From an uncultured Bacilli bacterium (GTDB lineage: Bacteria > Bacillota_I > Bacilli_A > RF39 > UBA660): a stretch of DNA of 64,000 nt. The stretch covers positions 186,001 through 250,000 of the forward strand of contig CANREL010000001.1 in assembly GCA_947629655.1 (NCBI GenBank), given 5' to 3'. Shown here in pieces: positions 8,768-18,708 of the stretch (position 1 is its first letter; the number at the start of each line of letters is the position of its first letter). Under the pieces are notes generated by a model. It was given only the letters and a program-made list of their open reading frames with translations. It was not told the DNA's origin and did no database searches. The position numbers and the translations under genes are program-made.

Positions 8768-8955
8768 GTATCTACTGATACTGTACTCAAGTACAAGATA
8801 ATGTTAATATACTAATATGAAAAAAATGTGAAATTAATATGAAATTCATAAAAAATAATAAAATTGTAATAACATTTAGTTATCATGATTATAAGTATTA
8901 TATATTTTATTTTTTTAATTTTTCCCAATATAATAAAAGTGTAATGGAGGTAGTT
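8768..8955 (+). promoter_or_regulatory. Intergenic region with two adjacent short inverted repeats and a promoter -10
   Basis: GTATC-tact-GATAC (8768-8781) abuts TGTACT-CA-AGTACA (8782-8795). The first forms a possible second hairpin behind the terminator, and the second is a compact palindrome of operator type. TATAAT at 8929-8934 with AATGGAGG at 8943-8950 precedes the PHP gene. An open frame continues upstream from the PHP start to 8839 but has no ribosome binding site and is AT-rich non-coding in character. Confidence 0.45.
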
Positions 8956-9846
8956 ATGGAAAAATTAATGGATTTACATACACATACAATTTATTCAGAT
9001 GGTGATAAAACCCCAAAGGAAATTATTGCGATGGCTAAAGAGATGAATCTTTCGACGATTGCTATTACTGATCATGATGTCATTGACGGCATAAAGACTT
9101 TGAGAGAAGAAGACTTAGAAGGAATAAATTTTATACCAGGAGTAGAATTGACTGCTAAAGTAGACCGTGGACGAATGCACATATTGGGATATGACATTGA
9201 TATAAATGATCAAAAATTAAATGAAAAATTGCATAATCGCAATGACGTTCATAACTTTTTGTTATATGTGGAAGAAATGAAAAAGATGTTTAACATTTCC
9301 TTTAGCGATGAGGAGATATTTAAAATTACTCATAGTATAGGTAATATTGGTCGTCCTGATTTGGCAAAATTATTAATAGAACATGGTTATTGTCAAACTG
9401 TTGATCAAGCTTTTGATAATTATTTAAATCCCGCTATGGAACAATGTCGTTCAAGAAAAAAAGGTTATAGTAAAGAAGAGTGTATTCAAATGATTTTAGA
9501 GTCCGGTGGCATTCCTGTTCTAGCTCATCCCATCTCCTTAGAGATGTCGGAAGAAGAGTTGCGTCATGAAATAACTTATCTAAAAGAAATTGGTTTAAAA
9601 GGAATTGAAATATATCACATCAATCATTCTAAAGAATATACTGATATGTTAGAAAATATTGCTAGAGACTTAGACCTTTTTACAACGGGTGGAACTGATT
9701 ATCACGGTTCAGTTAAACCAAAAGTTAAGTTGGGAACAGGAATAGATGGTAATGTTAAAGTTGTTCATTCGACCATGGTTGATTATTTGATGAGTGAAAA
9801 AAGAGCAAAAGTTAAATGCATGACTCCAAATAAAATGAATAAATAG
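8956..9846 (+). CDS. PHP-domain phosphoesterase (YciV/TrpH type)
   Basis: 296 residues from ATG 8956 behind TGGAGG. PHP metal-binding motifs are present: DLHTHTIYSDG, ITDHD, an inner EL/GxE strand in FIPGVELTA, HILGYDI, VLAHP and GGTDYHG. Proteins of this type hydrolyse phosphodiesters or phosphomonoesters of nucleotides and RNA ends; the exact substrate cannot be read from sequence. The last 64 bases overlap the 3' end of the convergent gerAB-like gene, which is unusual. Confidence 0.85.
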   Translation: MEKLMDLHTHTIYSDGDKTPKEIIAMAKEMNLSTIAITDHDVIDGIKTLREEDLEGINFIPGVELTAKVDRGRMHILGYDIDINDQKLNEKLHNRNDVHNFLLYVEEMKKMFNISFSDEEIFKITHSIGNIGRPDLAKLLIEHGYCQTVDQAFDNYLNPAMEQCRSRKKGYSKEECIQMILESGGIPVLAHPISLEMSEEELRHEITYLKEIGLKGIEIYHINHSKEYTDMLENIARDLDLFTTGGTDYHGSVKPKVKLGTGIDGNVKVVHSTMVDYLMSEKRAKVKCMTPNKMNK

Positions 9847-10808
9847 ATCAAATTCACATAATTAATCGTCAAGACATAACTGCCCAAAACTATTAAAATA
9901 CATATGATTAAAGGATATAGATAATCTATATTCTTTTTTAATGGCAAAATGTAATTGAGACCTTCTTTGACGTAGAAAAGAGCTAGACTTATCAAAAAGA
10001 ACATATCTGTTATCGTATTAAAAGATAAAAGCCATTCGATTCTTTCAATAAAAGAGAATAAATTAATATTTTTATAAATTATGACATCTGGATAATTATA
10101 TGCTCCCAAAGAAGAATACCCCAAAACAGCAACACTTAAAAAACTTTTAATGATTATGACTAATCCAATTACTAAATATGTAAGAAAGATTTTTTTACCA
10201 ATTTTTTTATTATTATCAATTATCTTTTTAGGTATGAATAAAAGAAAGAGAATCGGACTTATCAAAAATATTAAAAACGAGTAACTGTTATTGATTGATA
10301 GTTCTAAATCACTCATAAATGGTAATAAATTATTAAAGTCGACATAGAAGAGTAAGAGAAAAAAAGTAATTATTTCTAAGAGAATATAAAAGTAAAACAT
10401 TAGAGTACTACATCTAAAAAAAGAAAAGATATCATTTTTTATCAGATAGAAAACTGCTATCATGAATGAGATCATAATGAATAGTTCATTGACGTCATTC
10501 AAATACACATAACTTATATATGAAGTAATATTATCAAGACAAAATATACTGAAAATAAAAGGTGTGATCAGAAGAATAAATACTAATAATTTACTCTTAA
10601 CATTCATGAATATATTCTTGTTATTGAGTGAAAACAGATAGGTGAATAAAATAATTATTCCAATTCCTAAAAAGATAGATAAAAACAAATAGATGAAATA
10701 ACTATATTTGACTTTTTCCATAGCGCTATTTAGAAATAAGATGTAAAAGAAAGCTTGAAATATGTACAACAGATAAATAGATATGCTACTAATTTTAATC
10801 TTTTTCAA
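9783..10808 (-). CDS. gerAB: Spore germinant receptor permease subunit GerAB
   Basis: 341 residues with about ten hydrophobic helices, the amino-acid-permease-like topology of GerAB/GerKB. LFSFIERIEWLLSFNTITDMFF matches the conserved FxxRxE region of the family. Together with the GerAA-like and GerAC-like proteins encoded upstream it would form a germinant receptor in the spore inner membrane. Its start overlaps the end of gerAC by 14 bases, so translation is probably coupled. Its 3' end overlaps the convergent PHP gene. Confidence 0.85.
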   Translation of the reverse strand: MKKIKISSISIYLLYIFQAFFYILFLNSAMEKVKYSYFIYLFLSIFLGIGIIILFTYLFSLNNKNIFMNVKSKLLVFILLITPFIFSIFCLDNITSYISYVYLNDVNELFIMISFMIAVFYLIKNDIFSFFRCSTLMFYFYILLEIITFFLLLFYVDFNNLLPFMSDLELSINNSYSFLIFLISPILFLLFIPKKIIDNNKKIGKKIFLTYLVIGLVIIIKSFLSVAVLGYSSLGAYNYPDVIIYKNINLFSFIERIEWLLSFNTITDMFFLISLALFYVKEGLNYILPLKKNIDYLYPLIICILIVLGSYVLTINYVNLIYLFILFGVMHLTFALFSLIK

Positions 10809-11757
10809 TCAAATCACCATCTTTCACATTATTTTTTTCACTTTTTTGAAAATTGATTACGGTATCAAATGATATTTTTATATCTTTATTTTGATCATTT
10901 TCATATTTTTGAATTAGTTCTTTAAAATAGTTCATATTTATATCAGAATTCAATAGAGTAGTAATGTTATCTCTAATATAATTTTCAATTTCTTTTTCAT
11001 CTATCTTTGATTCATAAGTAATATCTATTATGAAAGTGATGTTATTATCTTTAATTTTATGTCTGATATAAATATCTTCAACTTTGACATTTTCTTCACC
11101 AATAGTGAATGCAAGAGATTTATTTTTGCCCATTAATAAATTTAAAAAAGAACTCTCAAGATTGTTATAAAAACGATATTCAGCAAAGATGGAATGCATA
11201 CCTAAAATGTTTAAATCATTATCAAAAATAGGAATATAACTGATACCCATATTTAAGTAATCCGTTATCACATCATTAAAAGTAGTGGGATAGATATTCC
11301 CTGTCTGTAAGTGATTATTTTGTAGTATTTCAATCATTTTAAGTGAGGTATTAGAAAAAGTATCTTCATCGTATTTATGCATTAAGACAACATTAAAAGT
11401 ACCTCGCAAATCATTGCGATTATTGAAAGTATTAATTATATCGATAATGTCATCATTATCTAGATTGGAACTGAGTACCAAAATATTTAGATGTGATAGA
11501 TAGATCTTTTTATTTATTTCTAAATAGATGTCGTTAAAAGAATCATTTATATTAGAACACTTTATTTTATGAATTTCATATTTGTCATCACTGACATAAG
11601 AATTGAAAGCTATTACGTAATCATCATTTTCTTTATCAATTCCAATTCCATCTATGATCATGACATTGTTCATTTCATTATAACTATTACAACCTGTAAA
11701 TAGTAATGATGACAATAGAATGAATAGGAAAAGCATGATTAATTTAACTCTTTTCAT
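10795..11757 (-). CDS. gerAC: Spore germinant receptor lipoprotein GerAC
   Basis: 320 residues. The signal peptide ends in a lipobox (SLLFTGC, Cys about residue 23). It is followed by the family hallmark VMIIDGIGIDKEND-DYVIAFNSY, equivalent to the VxxxGIDK segment of GerAC proteins. It sits between the GerAA and GerAB genes, starting one base after the GerAA stop. The order AA-AC-AB differs from the AA-AB-AC order of B. subtilis gerA but occurs in other receptors. Confidence 0.87.
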   Translation of the reverse strand: MKRVKLIMLFLFILLSSLLFTGCNSYNEMNNVMIIDGIGIDKENDDYVIAFNSYVSDDKYEIHKIKCSNINDSFNDIYLEINKKIYLSHLNILVLSSNLDNDDIIDIINTFNNRNDLRGTFNVVLMHKYDEDTFSNTSLKMIEILQNNHLQTGNIYPTTFNDVITDYLNMGISYIPIFDNDLNILGMHSIFAEYRFYNNLESSFLNLLMGKNKSLAFTIGEENVKVEDIYIRHKIKDNNITFIIDITYESKIDEKEIENYIRDNITTLLNSDINMNYFKELIQKYENDQNKDIKISFDTVINFQKSEKNNVKDGDLIEKD

Positions 11758-11758
11758 A

Positions 11759-13171
11759 TCATCGCCCTCTAACTATATTTTTTTTAGCTAATAAACTATT
11801 ACGATATTTTGGTTTAGTATTATATTTGATCATGGAATCACTCAAATCTCTTCGACCAATTGGAGCGAAAGGATAAGTGTAGGAGTATCCCATTGATTCT
11901 AAACTGCTCAATTTAATGATGAAGATTAAGAAACATAAAAAGATGCCATAAAGTCCGAAAAAAGTTCCTAAAATGACCGCAAAAACACGGAGATATCTAA
12001 TCAGATAAATAATTGATATATTCGAAAAGATGAGTCCACTTATAGATGATATGGCGACGACGATTATCATTATTGGTGAGACGATTCCTGCACTCACTGC
12101 TGCTTCGCCAAGAATTAGACCACCGAGTATGGAAATGGAACTTCCAAGCTTACTGGGAATTCGTAAATCAGTCTCTCGCAATATTTCAAAAGCTATTAAC
12201 AAAATGATGCATTCGACAAAACTGGGAAAGGGGACACTCAGTCTTTGATCAAGCAAATTGGTTAAGAGAAGAGAAGGAATCATATCGATGTTATGCGTCG
12301 TCAAACTGACATATATTCCTGGTAAGAAAATAGCTATTAGAAAGGCAATTAATCGCAAGATCCTTATGAAAGTTATATTGACATTCTTTTCATAATAATC
12401 ATCAGGTGTATGAAAAAAATCAACAAAGAAAGTCGGCAGAATTAGACAAAAGGGACTATTGTCGACAACGATGACAATCTTTCCTTCCAAAAGAGCTTGA
12501 CTACAGATATCAGGTCTTTCGGTAATATTGATAGTTGGACATAAAAAAGAATTGGATAGATATCGTTGTAGATAACTGCTATCGATGATGGCATCAATAT
12601 CGATGTTATCTAGTTCATTTTTCGTTATTAAAAGTAAATCGTCATCAATGATGTTATTCATGTAACATATTCCAATCTTCGTCTTGGATTGTTTACCGAT
12701 ATCAAAACTGTCTATGTATAAATCATTAGTCCTAATCCTCTTACGAATCAAAGCAATATTGTCGTTAAACTTTTCATTAAAACTGTCTTTTGGACCGAGA
12801 AGAGACACTTCGACATCACTAGTTGGAATATCTCTATCGATATCAGCCTTGGCTTCAATAGCTAACATCACATCATCAGTTATCAGTATGCAAAAACCTT
12901 TGTATAAATAATTTAATAAATCTTTATATGAAAATATTTCCACGATGTTATTAGAGAATAAAAAACTTTCTATGTTGACAAGCGAAAAATCAATATTATT
13001 AGTCTTAAGTTTTATTAAAGCTTTAATGATGTATTCATTTATGTAGTCACCACTTGATAATACTTCACTGAATACCAAGTTAATTTCGCGATTTTTAATA
13101 TTCATGTGTTTATACATGATATCGGTACTATTACCTGTGTCTTTTTTAATTTTATCTATTATTTTATTCAT
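11759..13171 (-). CDS. gerAA: Spore germinant receptor subunit GerAA (SpoVAF/GerA family)
   Basis: 470 residues. An N-terminal soluble region is followed by a membrane part with about five helices. Highly typical motifs are ITERPDICSQALLEGK, VDNSPFCLILP, DFFHTPDDYY, PGIYVSLTTHN, AFEILRETDLRIP and LGEAAVSAGIVSP. It is the first gene of the minus-strand germination operon; the 85-base divergent gap before rlmCD must hold its promoter, presumably a forespore sigma factor site, though I could not assign one with confidence. Confidence 0.95.
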   Translation of the reverse strand: MNKIIDKIKKDTGNSTDIMYKHMNIKNREINLVFSEVLSSGDYINEYIIKALIKLKTNNIDFSLVNIESFLFSNNIVEIFSYKDLLNYLYKGFCILITDDVMLAIEAKADIDRDIPTSDVEVSLLGPKDSFNEKFNDNIALIRKRIRTNDLYIDSFDIGKQSKTKIGICYMNNIIDDDLLLITKNELDNIDIDAIIDSSYLQRYLSNSFLCPTINITERPDICSQALLEGKIVIVVDNSPFCLILPTFFVDFFHTPDDYYEKNVNITFIRILRLIAFLIAIFLPGIYVSLTTHNIDMIPSLLLTNLLDQRLSVPFPSFVECIILLIAFEILRETDLRIPSKLGSSISILGGLILGEAAVSAGIVSPIMIIVVAISSISGLIFSNISIIYLIRYLRVFAVILGTFFGLYGIFLCFLIFIIKLSSLESMGYSYTYPFAPIGRRDLSDSMIKYNTKPKYRNSLLAKKNIVRGR

Positions 13172-13193
13172 GTGATCACCATCTTTTATAGTA

Positions 13194-13222
13194 TTGTTAA
13201 AAGATGAAAAAATATGTATAAT
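13194..13222 (+). promoter_or_regulatory. Promoter of the rRNA methyltransferase gene
   Basis: TTGTTA (13194-13199), 17-base spacer, TATAAT (13217-13222), about 34 bases before the ATG. It lies in the short divergent gap shared with gerAA. Confidence 0.65.
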
Positions 13223-13256
13223 AAAGACGATTAAAATATAAAATTAAAGGTGTTTT

Positions 13257-14477
13257 ATGGAAGAAATTTTAAATGTAAAAATAGAAAAATTAGATCATTT
13301 TGGTAGAGGTATAGTTCGCGATAGAGGTATTATTTTCGTTGAGAATACTTTGCCAGGTGATGTTGTCGACATCAAAATTACTAAGGATAAAAAAGGTATC
13401 AAAGAAGCTGATGTCTTGCGATATCAAGAACGTTCGAAGTTCTATCGCGAATCTATTTGTCCTTATTCTTTAGAATGCGGTGGTTGTAATATCATTAATT
13501 TGACTTATCCTGAACAATTACAATACAAAAGAAAAAAAGTAGAAGAATTAATTGAACGCATGTTAAAAGAAAATATCAAAGTCAAAGACGTCATCACTTC
13601 TGATGAAGAATTTAATTATCGCAATAAGATAACTTTACATTTAGATAATAAACACATGGGTTTATATCAAAAAAAATCAAATGATTTGGTTGAGATTGAT
13701 AGATGTGCATTAGTTTCTGAAAGAATTAATAAAATTATTTTAAGAATTAAAGAATATATAAAAAATAATGATGTTATCATATATGATGTAACGATTAAAA
13801 CGACGACGCTTGAAGAAGATATGATCATCGTTCATGGTAGACTTGATTATGAGAAATTCAGAAAGGAATTTACGGATGTAAAGGTAATAATTATTAATGA
13901 TCAAGTAGTTACCAAAGATCAATATATTAAAGAAAGAATATTAGATGAGGAATTTTATATTTCTAATCATTCCTTTTTTCAAGTCAATAGATATACAACT
14001 AAACTTCTATATCAAAAAGTTATCGATTTGATCAAAGATGAAAAATATGAGAAATGTCTCGATTTGTATTGTGGTACGGGAACTATTTCCCTTCTTGTCA
14101 GTAATTATGTCCAAAAAGTATATGGTATTGAAGAAGAAAAAGATGCGATTACAGATGCTAAACGCAATAAAGAATTGAATGGAAGAGATAATGTTGAATT
14201 CATTTGGGGGAAGACAGAAGACTACATTGATAAGTTTAGTGATATCGACCTCATCATCGTTGATCCTCCACGTGCTGGACTAGATAAAAAGACGAAAGAC
14301 AATTTGCTACGCATAGGTTCATCTCGAATCGTTTATGTATCATGTGATCCAGCGACTCTTATGCGTGACTTAAACGATTTAAAAAGAGATTATAAAATAT
14401 GCGAGATAAGTATCTGTGATATGTTTCCTAATACTTATCACATCGAATCAATTGCTCTTTTAGAAAAGAAAAGATAA
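13257..14477 (+). CDS. rlmCD: 23S rRNA (uracil-5-)-methyltransferase, RlmCD/RumA family
   Basis: 406 residues. An N-terminal TRAM domain (about 1-55) is followed by the iron-sulfur motif CPYSLECGGC and a later Cys (IDRC). The SAM-binding part has DLYCGTGTISLL, VDPPRAGLD and the catalytic cysteine in YVSCDPATLMRDL. These enzymes make 5-methyluridine in 23S rRNA; which U is modified cannot be told from sequence. RBS AAAGGTG precedes the start. Confidence 0.9.
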   Translation: MEEILNVKIEKLDHFGRGIVRDRGIIFVENTLPGDVVDIKITKDKKGIKEADVLRYQERSKFYRESICPYSLECGGCNIINLTYPEQLQYKRKKVEELIERMLKENIKVKDVITSDEEFNYRNKITLHLDNKHMGLYQKKSNDLVEIDRCALVSERINKIILRIKEYIKNNDVIIYDVTIKTTTLEEDMIIVHGRLDYEKFRKEFTDVKVIIINDQVVTKDQYIKERILDEEFYISNHSFFQVNRYTTKLLYQKVIDLIKDEKYEKCLDLYCGTGTISLLVSNYVQKVYGIEEEKDAITDAKRNKELNGRDNVEFIWGKTEDYIDKFSDIDLIIVDPPRAGLDKKTKDNLLRIGSSRIVYVSCDPATLMRDLNDLKRDYKICEISICDMFPNTYHIESIALLEKKR

Positions 14478-14533
14478 GCATAGTATTTATAATGAGTATG
14501 AAAAAAGATATAATGTAAAGGGGAAGTGATGAC

Positions 14534-15196
14534 ATGGAAAAAATTACTTCAGCACAAGCTTATGCCTTATTGGTAGATGGTGTTATTGAGAATGAAAACG
14601 ATTTAAAAAAGAGCGCGAACAAATGGATCTTACACTGTATTTATACAGCCATTGCTGCTAAAAGAATTGCCGAGCGCTTGCAACTTGATGGAGATTATGC
14701 CATGGCTCTTGGATATGTTCATGACATCGGTCGTAAAATAGATCATTTCAATCATCCTCTCGAAGGATATAAATACCTAATGGAAAGAGGCTATGAAGAC
14801 TTAGCGGGAATATGTCTTACGCATTCATTTATTGATAATGATATAACTATGACAGCGGGTGGAGGACCAGATGGTGAAAAGTACACAAAAATCAATGCTT
14901 TTCTCAAAAATCATTCTCCAACAATTTATGACAATATTGTTCAAATGTGTGATCTCTTTTGTCTAGAGACAGGTTTTACGACGGTTGAGAAGCGATTATT
15001 AGATATCACTAAGCGAAAAGGCGTCTTTCCTAATTCCCTAGATCACTATCATAAAACGATTGAATTGAAAAAGCGCTTGGAAAGAGAAATGGGATGTGAT
15101 TTATATGAATTATTTCCTGAAATATCAAAAGAAGATTTAGAAAATGTCATGACTGATCGTCAAGAATTGTTAAAGATGATATCAGGCTCTAAATAG
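14534..15196 (+). CDS. HD-domain phosphohydrolase
   Basis: 220 residues. The metal-binding HD pattern is visible as HCIYTAIAAKRIAERL ... YVHDIGRKID, with later His (HPLEGYKY) and a further Asp in the MCDLF region. HD proteins hydrolyse phosphate esters of nucleotides; no specific substrate is indicated. TATAAT at 14509-14514 and GGGGAAGTG precede the ATG, suggesting an own promoter. Confidence 0.78.
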   Translation: MEKITSAQAYALLVDGVIENENDLKKSANKWILHCIYTAIAAKRIAERLQLDGDYAMALGYVHDIGRKIDHFNHPLEGYKYLMERGYEDLAGICLTHSFIDNDITMTAGGGPDGEKYTKINAFLKNHSPTIYDNIVQMCDLFCLETGFTTVEKRLLDITKRKGVFPNSLDHYHKTIELKKRLEREMGCDLYELFPEISKEDLENVMTDRQELLKMISGSK

Positions 15197-15215
15197 AGAT
15201 GAAAAGAGATGAATT

Positions 15216-16442
15216 ATGAAAAAGAAAAGAATATTTGTAATTGTTGGTATTGCTCTTATCGCCATCTTGGTAATTGTAATTCCTATCATTACGATAAACG
15301 TCCAAAAATATTTGAAAGAAAAACGTCAACAGGAAGCAGAATTAGCTATTGGTTTCAATGAAAATATTGAGTTTGAAGTCTTGACTACTAAAAAAATATC
15401 GGAAATAGTCAATGAACAAGATATTAAAATAATTGATGATAAAGATTTCTATGCTTCTAAAATTGGTAATCAAAAGTTAAAATTTAAATACTTATACAAT
15501 GGTGAAGAATTCACTAAAGAATTAACTATTAAAGTAGTTGATACTACTGAACCAACCATTTTTGCTAGTAGTAGTTATACCGTTAACAAAGGTAGTAAGA
15601 GAGATTTTGCCAGTTACATTTTATCCGGCGATAACTATGATGATAATCCAACTCGTGAGATAAGAGGAACATATGACTTGAATACAATTGGAACTTATAA
15701 TGTGACTTATTACATAAGAGATAATAGTGGTAATGAAGCTGAAAAAGACTTTAAAATAAAAGTTATCAATCCTCCTAAATCATCTTCATCATCGACTACT
15801 ACAACGACTAATAAAATATTGTTTTCAGATGTCGTAGCGGAGCATAAAAATGAAAAGACGGAGATTGGTATCGATGTTTCTAAATGGCAAGGTAATATCG
15901 ATTTTGCCAAAGTAAAACAAGCTGGGTGTGAGTTTGTCATGATTCGCTTAGGTCATCAAAATGGTTTAGATGGTGAATTGATAAAAGATCCTTATTATGA
16001 TCAAAACATTAAAGGCGCAGTTGAAAATGGTTTGAAGGTAGGAGTGTATCTTTACACCTATGCCAAGACGGAAAAAGAAGCTATATCACAAGCTGATTGG
16101 GTTTTAAAAAATATTGGTAATTATGAAATTCCTTTAGGTATCAGTTATGATTGGGAGAGTTGGACGAATTTTAATAAGACTAATTTGAGTTATCATCATT
16201 TCAATCAAGTAGCTGATAGCTTTATGGATCGCGTTAGTAAAAAGGGGTATAAAGGAGTTCTTTATAGTAGTAAATATTATTTGGAAAACATTTGGGATGA
16301 GACTGATCATGACGTTTGGTTAGCACATTATACAAAAAAGACGACTTATACTGGAAAATATCGTATGTGGCAACGAACCAGCAGTGGTCAAATCGATGGT
16401 ATCAAAGGAGCTGTCGATATCGATATTTTATATAGAGATTGA
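15216..16442 (+). CDS. Membrane-anchored GH25 lysozyme-like protein with Ig-like domain
   Basis: 408 residues: N-terminal transmembrane anchor (about 5-26), a bacterial Ig/cadherin-like domain around VDTTEPTIFASSSY to IRDNSGNEAEKDF (about 105-185), a Ser/Thr linker, then a glycoside hydrolase family 25 domain (about 210-408). Catalytic acids fit IGIDVSKWQG near the start and YDWESW in the barrel, with WLAHYT and a closing VDIDILYRD. GH25 enzymes cleave the MurNAc-GlcNAc bond of peptidoglycan. Role in cell-wall turnover is inference. The stop is followed at once by a terminator. Confidence 0.9.
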   Translation: MKKKRIFVIVGIALIAILVIVIPIITINVQKYLKEKRQQEAELAIGFNENIEFEVLTTKKISEIVNEQDIKIIDDKDFYASKIGNQKLKFKYLYNGEEFTKELTIKVVDTTEPTIFASSSYTVNKGSKRDFASYILSGDNYDDNPTREIRGTYDLNTIGTYNVTYYIRDNSGNEAEKDFKIKVINPPKSSSSSTTTTTNKILFSDVVAEHKNEKTEIGIDVSKWQGNIDFAKVKQAGCEFVMIRLGHQNGLDGELIKDPYYDQNIKGAVENGLKVGVYLYTYAKTEKEAISQADWVLKNIGNYEIPLGISYDWESWTNFNKTNLSYHHFNQVADSFMDRVSKKGYKGVLYSSKYYLENIWDETDHDVWLAHYTKKTTYTGKYRMWQRTSSGQIDGIKGAVDIDILYRD

Positions 16443-16469
16443 AGATAATTAAAAAATTATCTTTTTTTT
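16443..16469 (+). terminator. Terminator of the GH25 gene
   Basis: agataatt-aaaa-aattatct followed by eight T. Confidence 0.9.
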
Positions 16470-16525
16470 ACTTTAAAAATAAATATTATGTTATAATGAT
16501 ATATATAATGAGGAGTTGTGTTAGG

Positions 16526-16780
16526 ATGAACGTAGAAGAACTAAAAAAATATCAAGAATTATTGGAAAAGAGATATGAAGAAATTGATCAAGCTATTGTC
16601 GAAATTGAAGAAGATGAAGATAAGATTGATGAGTTAAAAAAATTGGAATATCTTCAAGACAAAATAGATGATCAATTAGATTTGTTAGACGATATCATTG
16701 ATGGTATTTATGAGGTACCTAAAAAATATAATGAGCTCATGGCAATGAAAAAAGAATACGAGAGATTATCAGGTGAATAG
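16526..16780 (+). CDS. Small coiled-coil protein, unknown
   Basis: 84 residues, almost entirely charged heptad-like helix (Glu/Lys/Asp with Leu/Ile). ATG 16526 follows AGGAG at 16511-16515, and TATAAT at 16492-16497 lies upstream, so the longer in-frame extension back to 16439 is rejected. It ends two bases before the next gene, suggesting an operon. Confidence 0.7.
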   Translation: MNVEELKKYQELLEKRYEEIDQAIVEIEEDEDKIDELKKLEYLQDKIDDQLDLLDDIIDGIYEVPKKYNELMAMKKEYERLSGE

Positions 16781-16781
16781 T

Positions 16782-18692
16782 ATGAAGACTAGATGTATCC
16801 ATACATCAGAATTTGGATATTTCTATGAATATTGTCAAGAACATCGTGATCATAAAAAACTGTCAAAAGAAATATCTAAATTTATCGAATTGGTTGATAT
16901 AACTAATGATCTAGATGCGCGAAATAATAATACTTATAGTAAAAAATTGTTGCGTAAAGAAGCGCGAGTAGAAAAGACATTATTAAAAATTGCTAACATC
17001 GATAAAGATTTTTTACTACGATTTGAAAAGCGATATTGCTTAGAAGATGGTGATACGCAATATGAGACTGATCCCAATATCGTATCTAGAAATATATCGC
17101 AATCATTTTATGATGCTTATTGTGTAAAAAAAATCAAAAAAGAAAACATTGTATCTCAAAGTAATCATCATCCTGCTCAAGAAAATGAAATCGTTTTAAA
17201 TATCAGTGAAAGTGAAAAGAATAACGTTAATAAAAAGAAAAAAACCAAAGAATTTACCTATTTTGTAAATGAATTAAAAAAATGTAATTATCCTAACATT
17301 GATAGACAACTAAATGAATTGCACAAAGTTCTTGAAACCGATAACAAAAAGAATGAATCGAAGACTAAATATGAAAAAAGAGTTAACAAAATTTTAAAAA
17401 AGGCCAATCGCAATATCGATATGATTTTTAAAAAGGGACAGAATTATCCTTTCCGTAAGGACTTTATTAAAATTTTATCAAATCTTATTTATACGTACGA
17501 TATTAGTGAGCGAAAGATGTCCGATTTGGATAAGCGCCTAAAACTGTCATTACATGATGAACTATTAGAACGCTATAGTAGTGATAGCAAGAGTAAGAAT
17601 AAGAAACACAATTACGGTTATGAGATATCTAGTGATACCTCTACAAACATGCTTATTAAAGTCAATGGCGATTTGATCAAAGAAAAAGCTGATTTATTAG
17701 AAAAATATAATAATGGTGAAAAGATTAAATTTGATCGACCATTTGCCAGCAGTATTCAAACTAAAAAAGTAGATATGATCAATTCTTATTTTGATCCACG
17801 CTTTGAATGTGCTTTAAATCATGATTCTAGTGATAAAGAATACGTCAAAACAGTTATGGATCTATGTGAATTAGCAGATGATATAACGGATGATCTATTC
17901 AAAAAAGTATTATTTGATGCTCATGATTCATCTAATTTATCAATGATTCAATCATATGAGAAGAATGAAGCTTTGAGAACTTTATATTCATTATATTCTC
18001 CAAATGATAAGATGAATAAATATAAAGAGGCAACTGATAAATTTGAACGCATTTTTAAGACTTTAGCTAATGATAAAAGAGATAATATCTATAAATTAGT
18101 ATATGAAGAAAAACAAAAAAAACATCTTCCCATTATCGAATTGATACCTAGTTGTGATACGATTACTAGCAATTTGATAACGCGTGAGACTAAATTTATT
18201 GATTCCCATGCCGTTGAAGAGTTTAAGCACAAAGCTCTAAATTATGGTAAATATTTGAACTATGACTTAGAGATTGTGGCTCGTGATATCGATATCGAAG
18301 ATTTACCTATCATCTATCGCAAACTCAAAAGAAATATAATGTATACAAACTTTGTCGAAGAGATAAAAACGGGTGATGATCGCGAAAAAAAATATCGTGA
18401 AGCTCGCATTGTTCAAAACAAAACTTTAGCTGTTGCCCAAGAAATGATTGCTAAGACCATTTTGAACAAGACTTATAATCGTGAATATGATGACATCTCT
18501 TATGATGATTATCAAAACATTTTAAATGATATTTATTCTAATGTTTTACATGAAGAACGTTTACTCAAATCTTATGATGATTTTGATGATGAAACTATCT
18601 TAGCTGAAAAAGCATATCAAGAAAAGAAAAAAATTTGGGATGAGAATAGTGCCTTTGTCAAAGCTCTATACTTGATTATATCCAATCGTTAA
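16782..18692 (+). CDS. Large hydrophilic protein of unknown function
   Basis: 636 residues, no signal peptide or membrane segment, rich in Asn, Lys, Asp and Glu, predicted mainly helical. I recognise no domain. ATG 16782 is preferred to GTG 16773 because the latter overlaps the previous gene and the AGGTG needed as binding site. It is flanked by two small acidic proteins on the same strand (16526 and 18709), which may be partners. Confidence 0.7.
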   Translation: MKTRCIHTSEFGYFYEYCQEHRDHKKLSKEISKFIELVDITNDLDARNNNTYSKKLLRKEARVEKTLLKIANIDKDFLLRFEKRYCLEDGDTQYETDPNIVSRNISQSFYDAYCVKKIKKENIVSQSNHHPAQENEIVLNISESEKNNVNKKKKTKEFTYFVNELKKCNYPNIDRQLNELHKVLETDNKKNESKTKYEKRVNKILKKANRNIDMIFKKGQNYPFRKDFIKILSNLIYTYDISERKMSDLDKRLKLSLHDELLERYSSDSKSKNKKHNYGYEISSDTSTNMLIKVNGDLIKEKADLLEKYNNGEKIKFDRPFASSIQTKKVDMINSYFDPRFECALNHDSSDKEYVKTVMDLCELADDITDDLFKKVLFDAHDSSNLSMIQSYEKNEALRTLYSLYSPNDKMNKYKEATDKFERIFKTLANDKRDNIYKLVYEEKQKKHLPIIELIPSCDTITSNLITRETKFIDSHAVEEFKHKALNYGKYLNYDLEIVARDIDIEDLPIIYRKLKRNIMYTNFVEEIKTGDDREKKYREARIVQNKTLAVAQEMIAKTILNKTYNREYDDISYDDYQNILNDIYSNVLHEERLLKSYDDFDDETILAEKAYQEKKKIWDENSAFVKALYLIISNR

Positions 18693-18708
18693 AACAAGAG
18701 GTGATATC

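Noticed and set aside
8839-8955. N-terminal extension of the PHP protein
   Set aside because: No binding site at 8839, AT-rich non-coding composition, promoter -10 within it, and a good TGGAGG with ATG at 8956.
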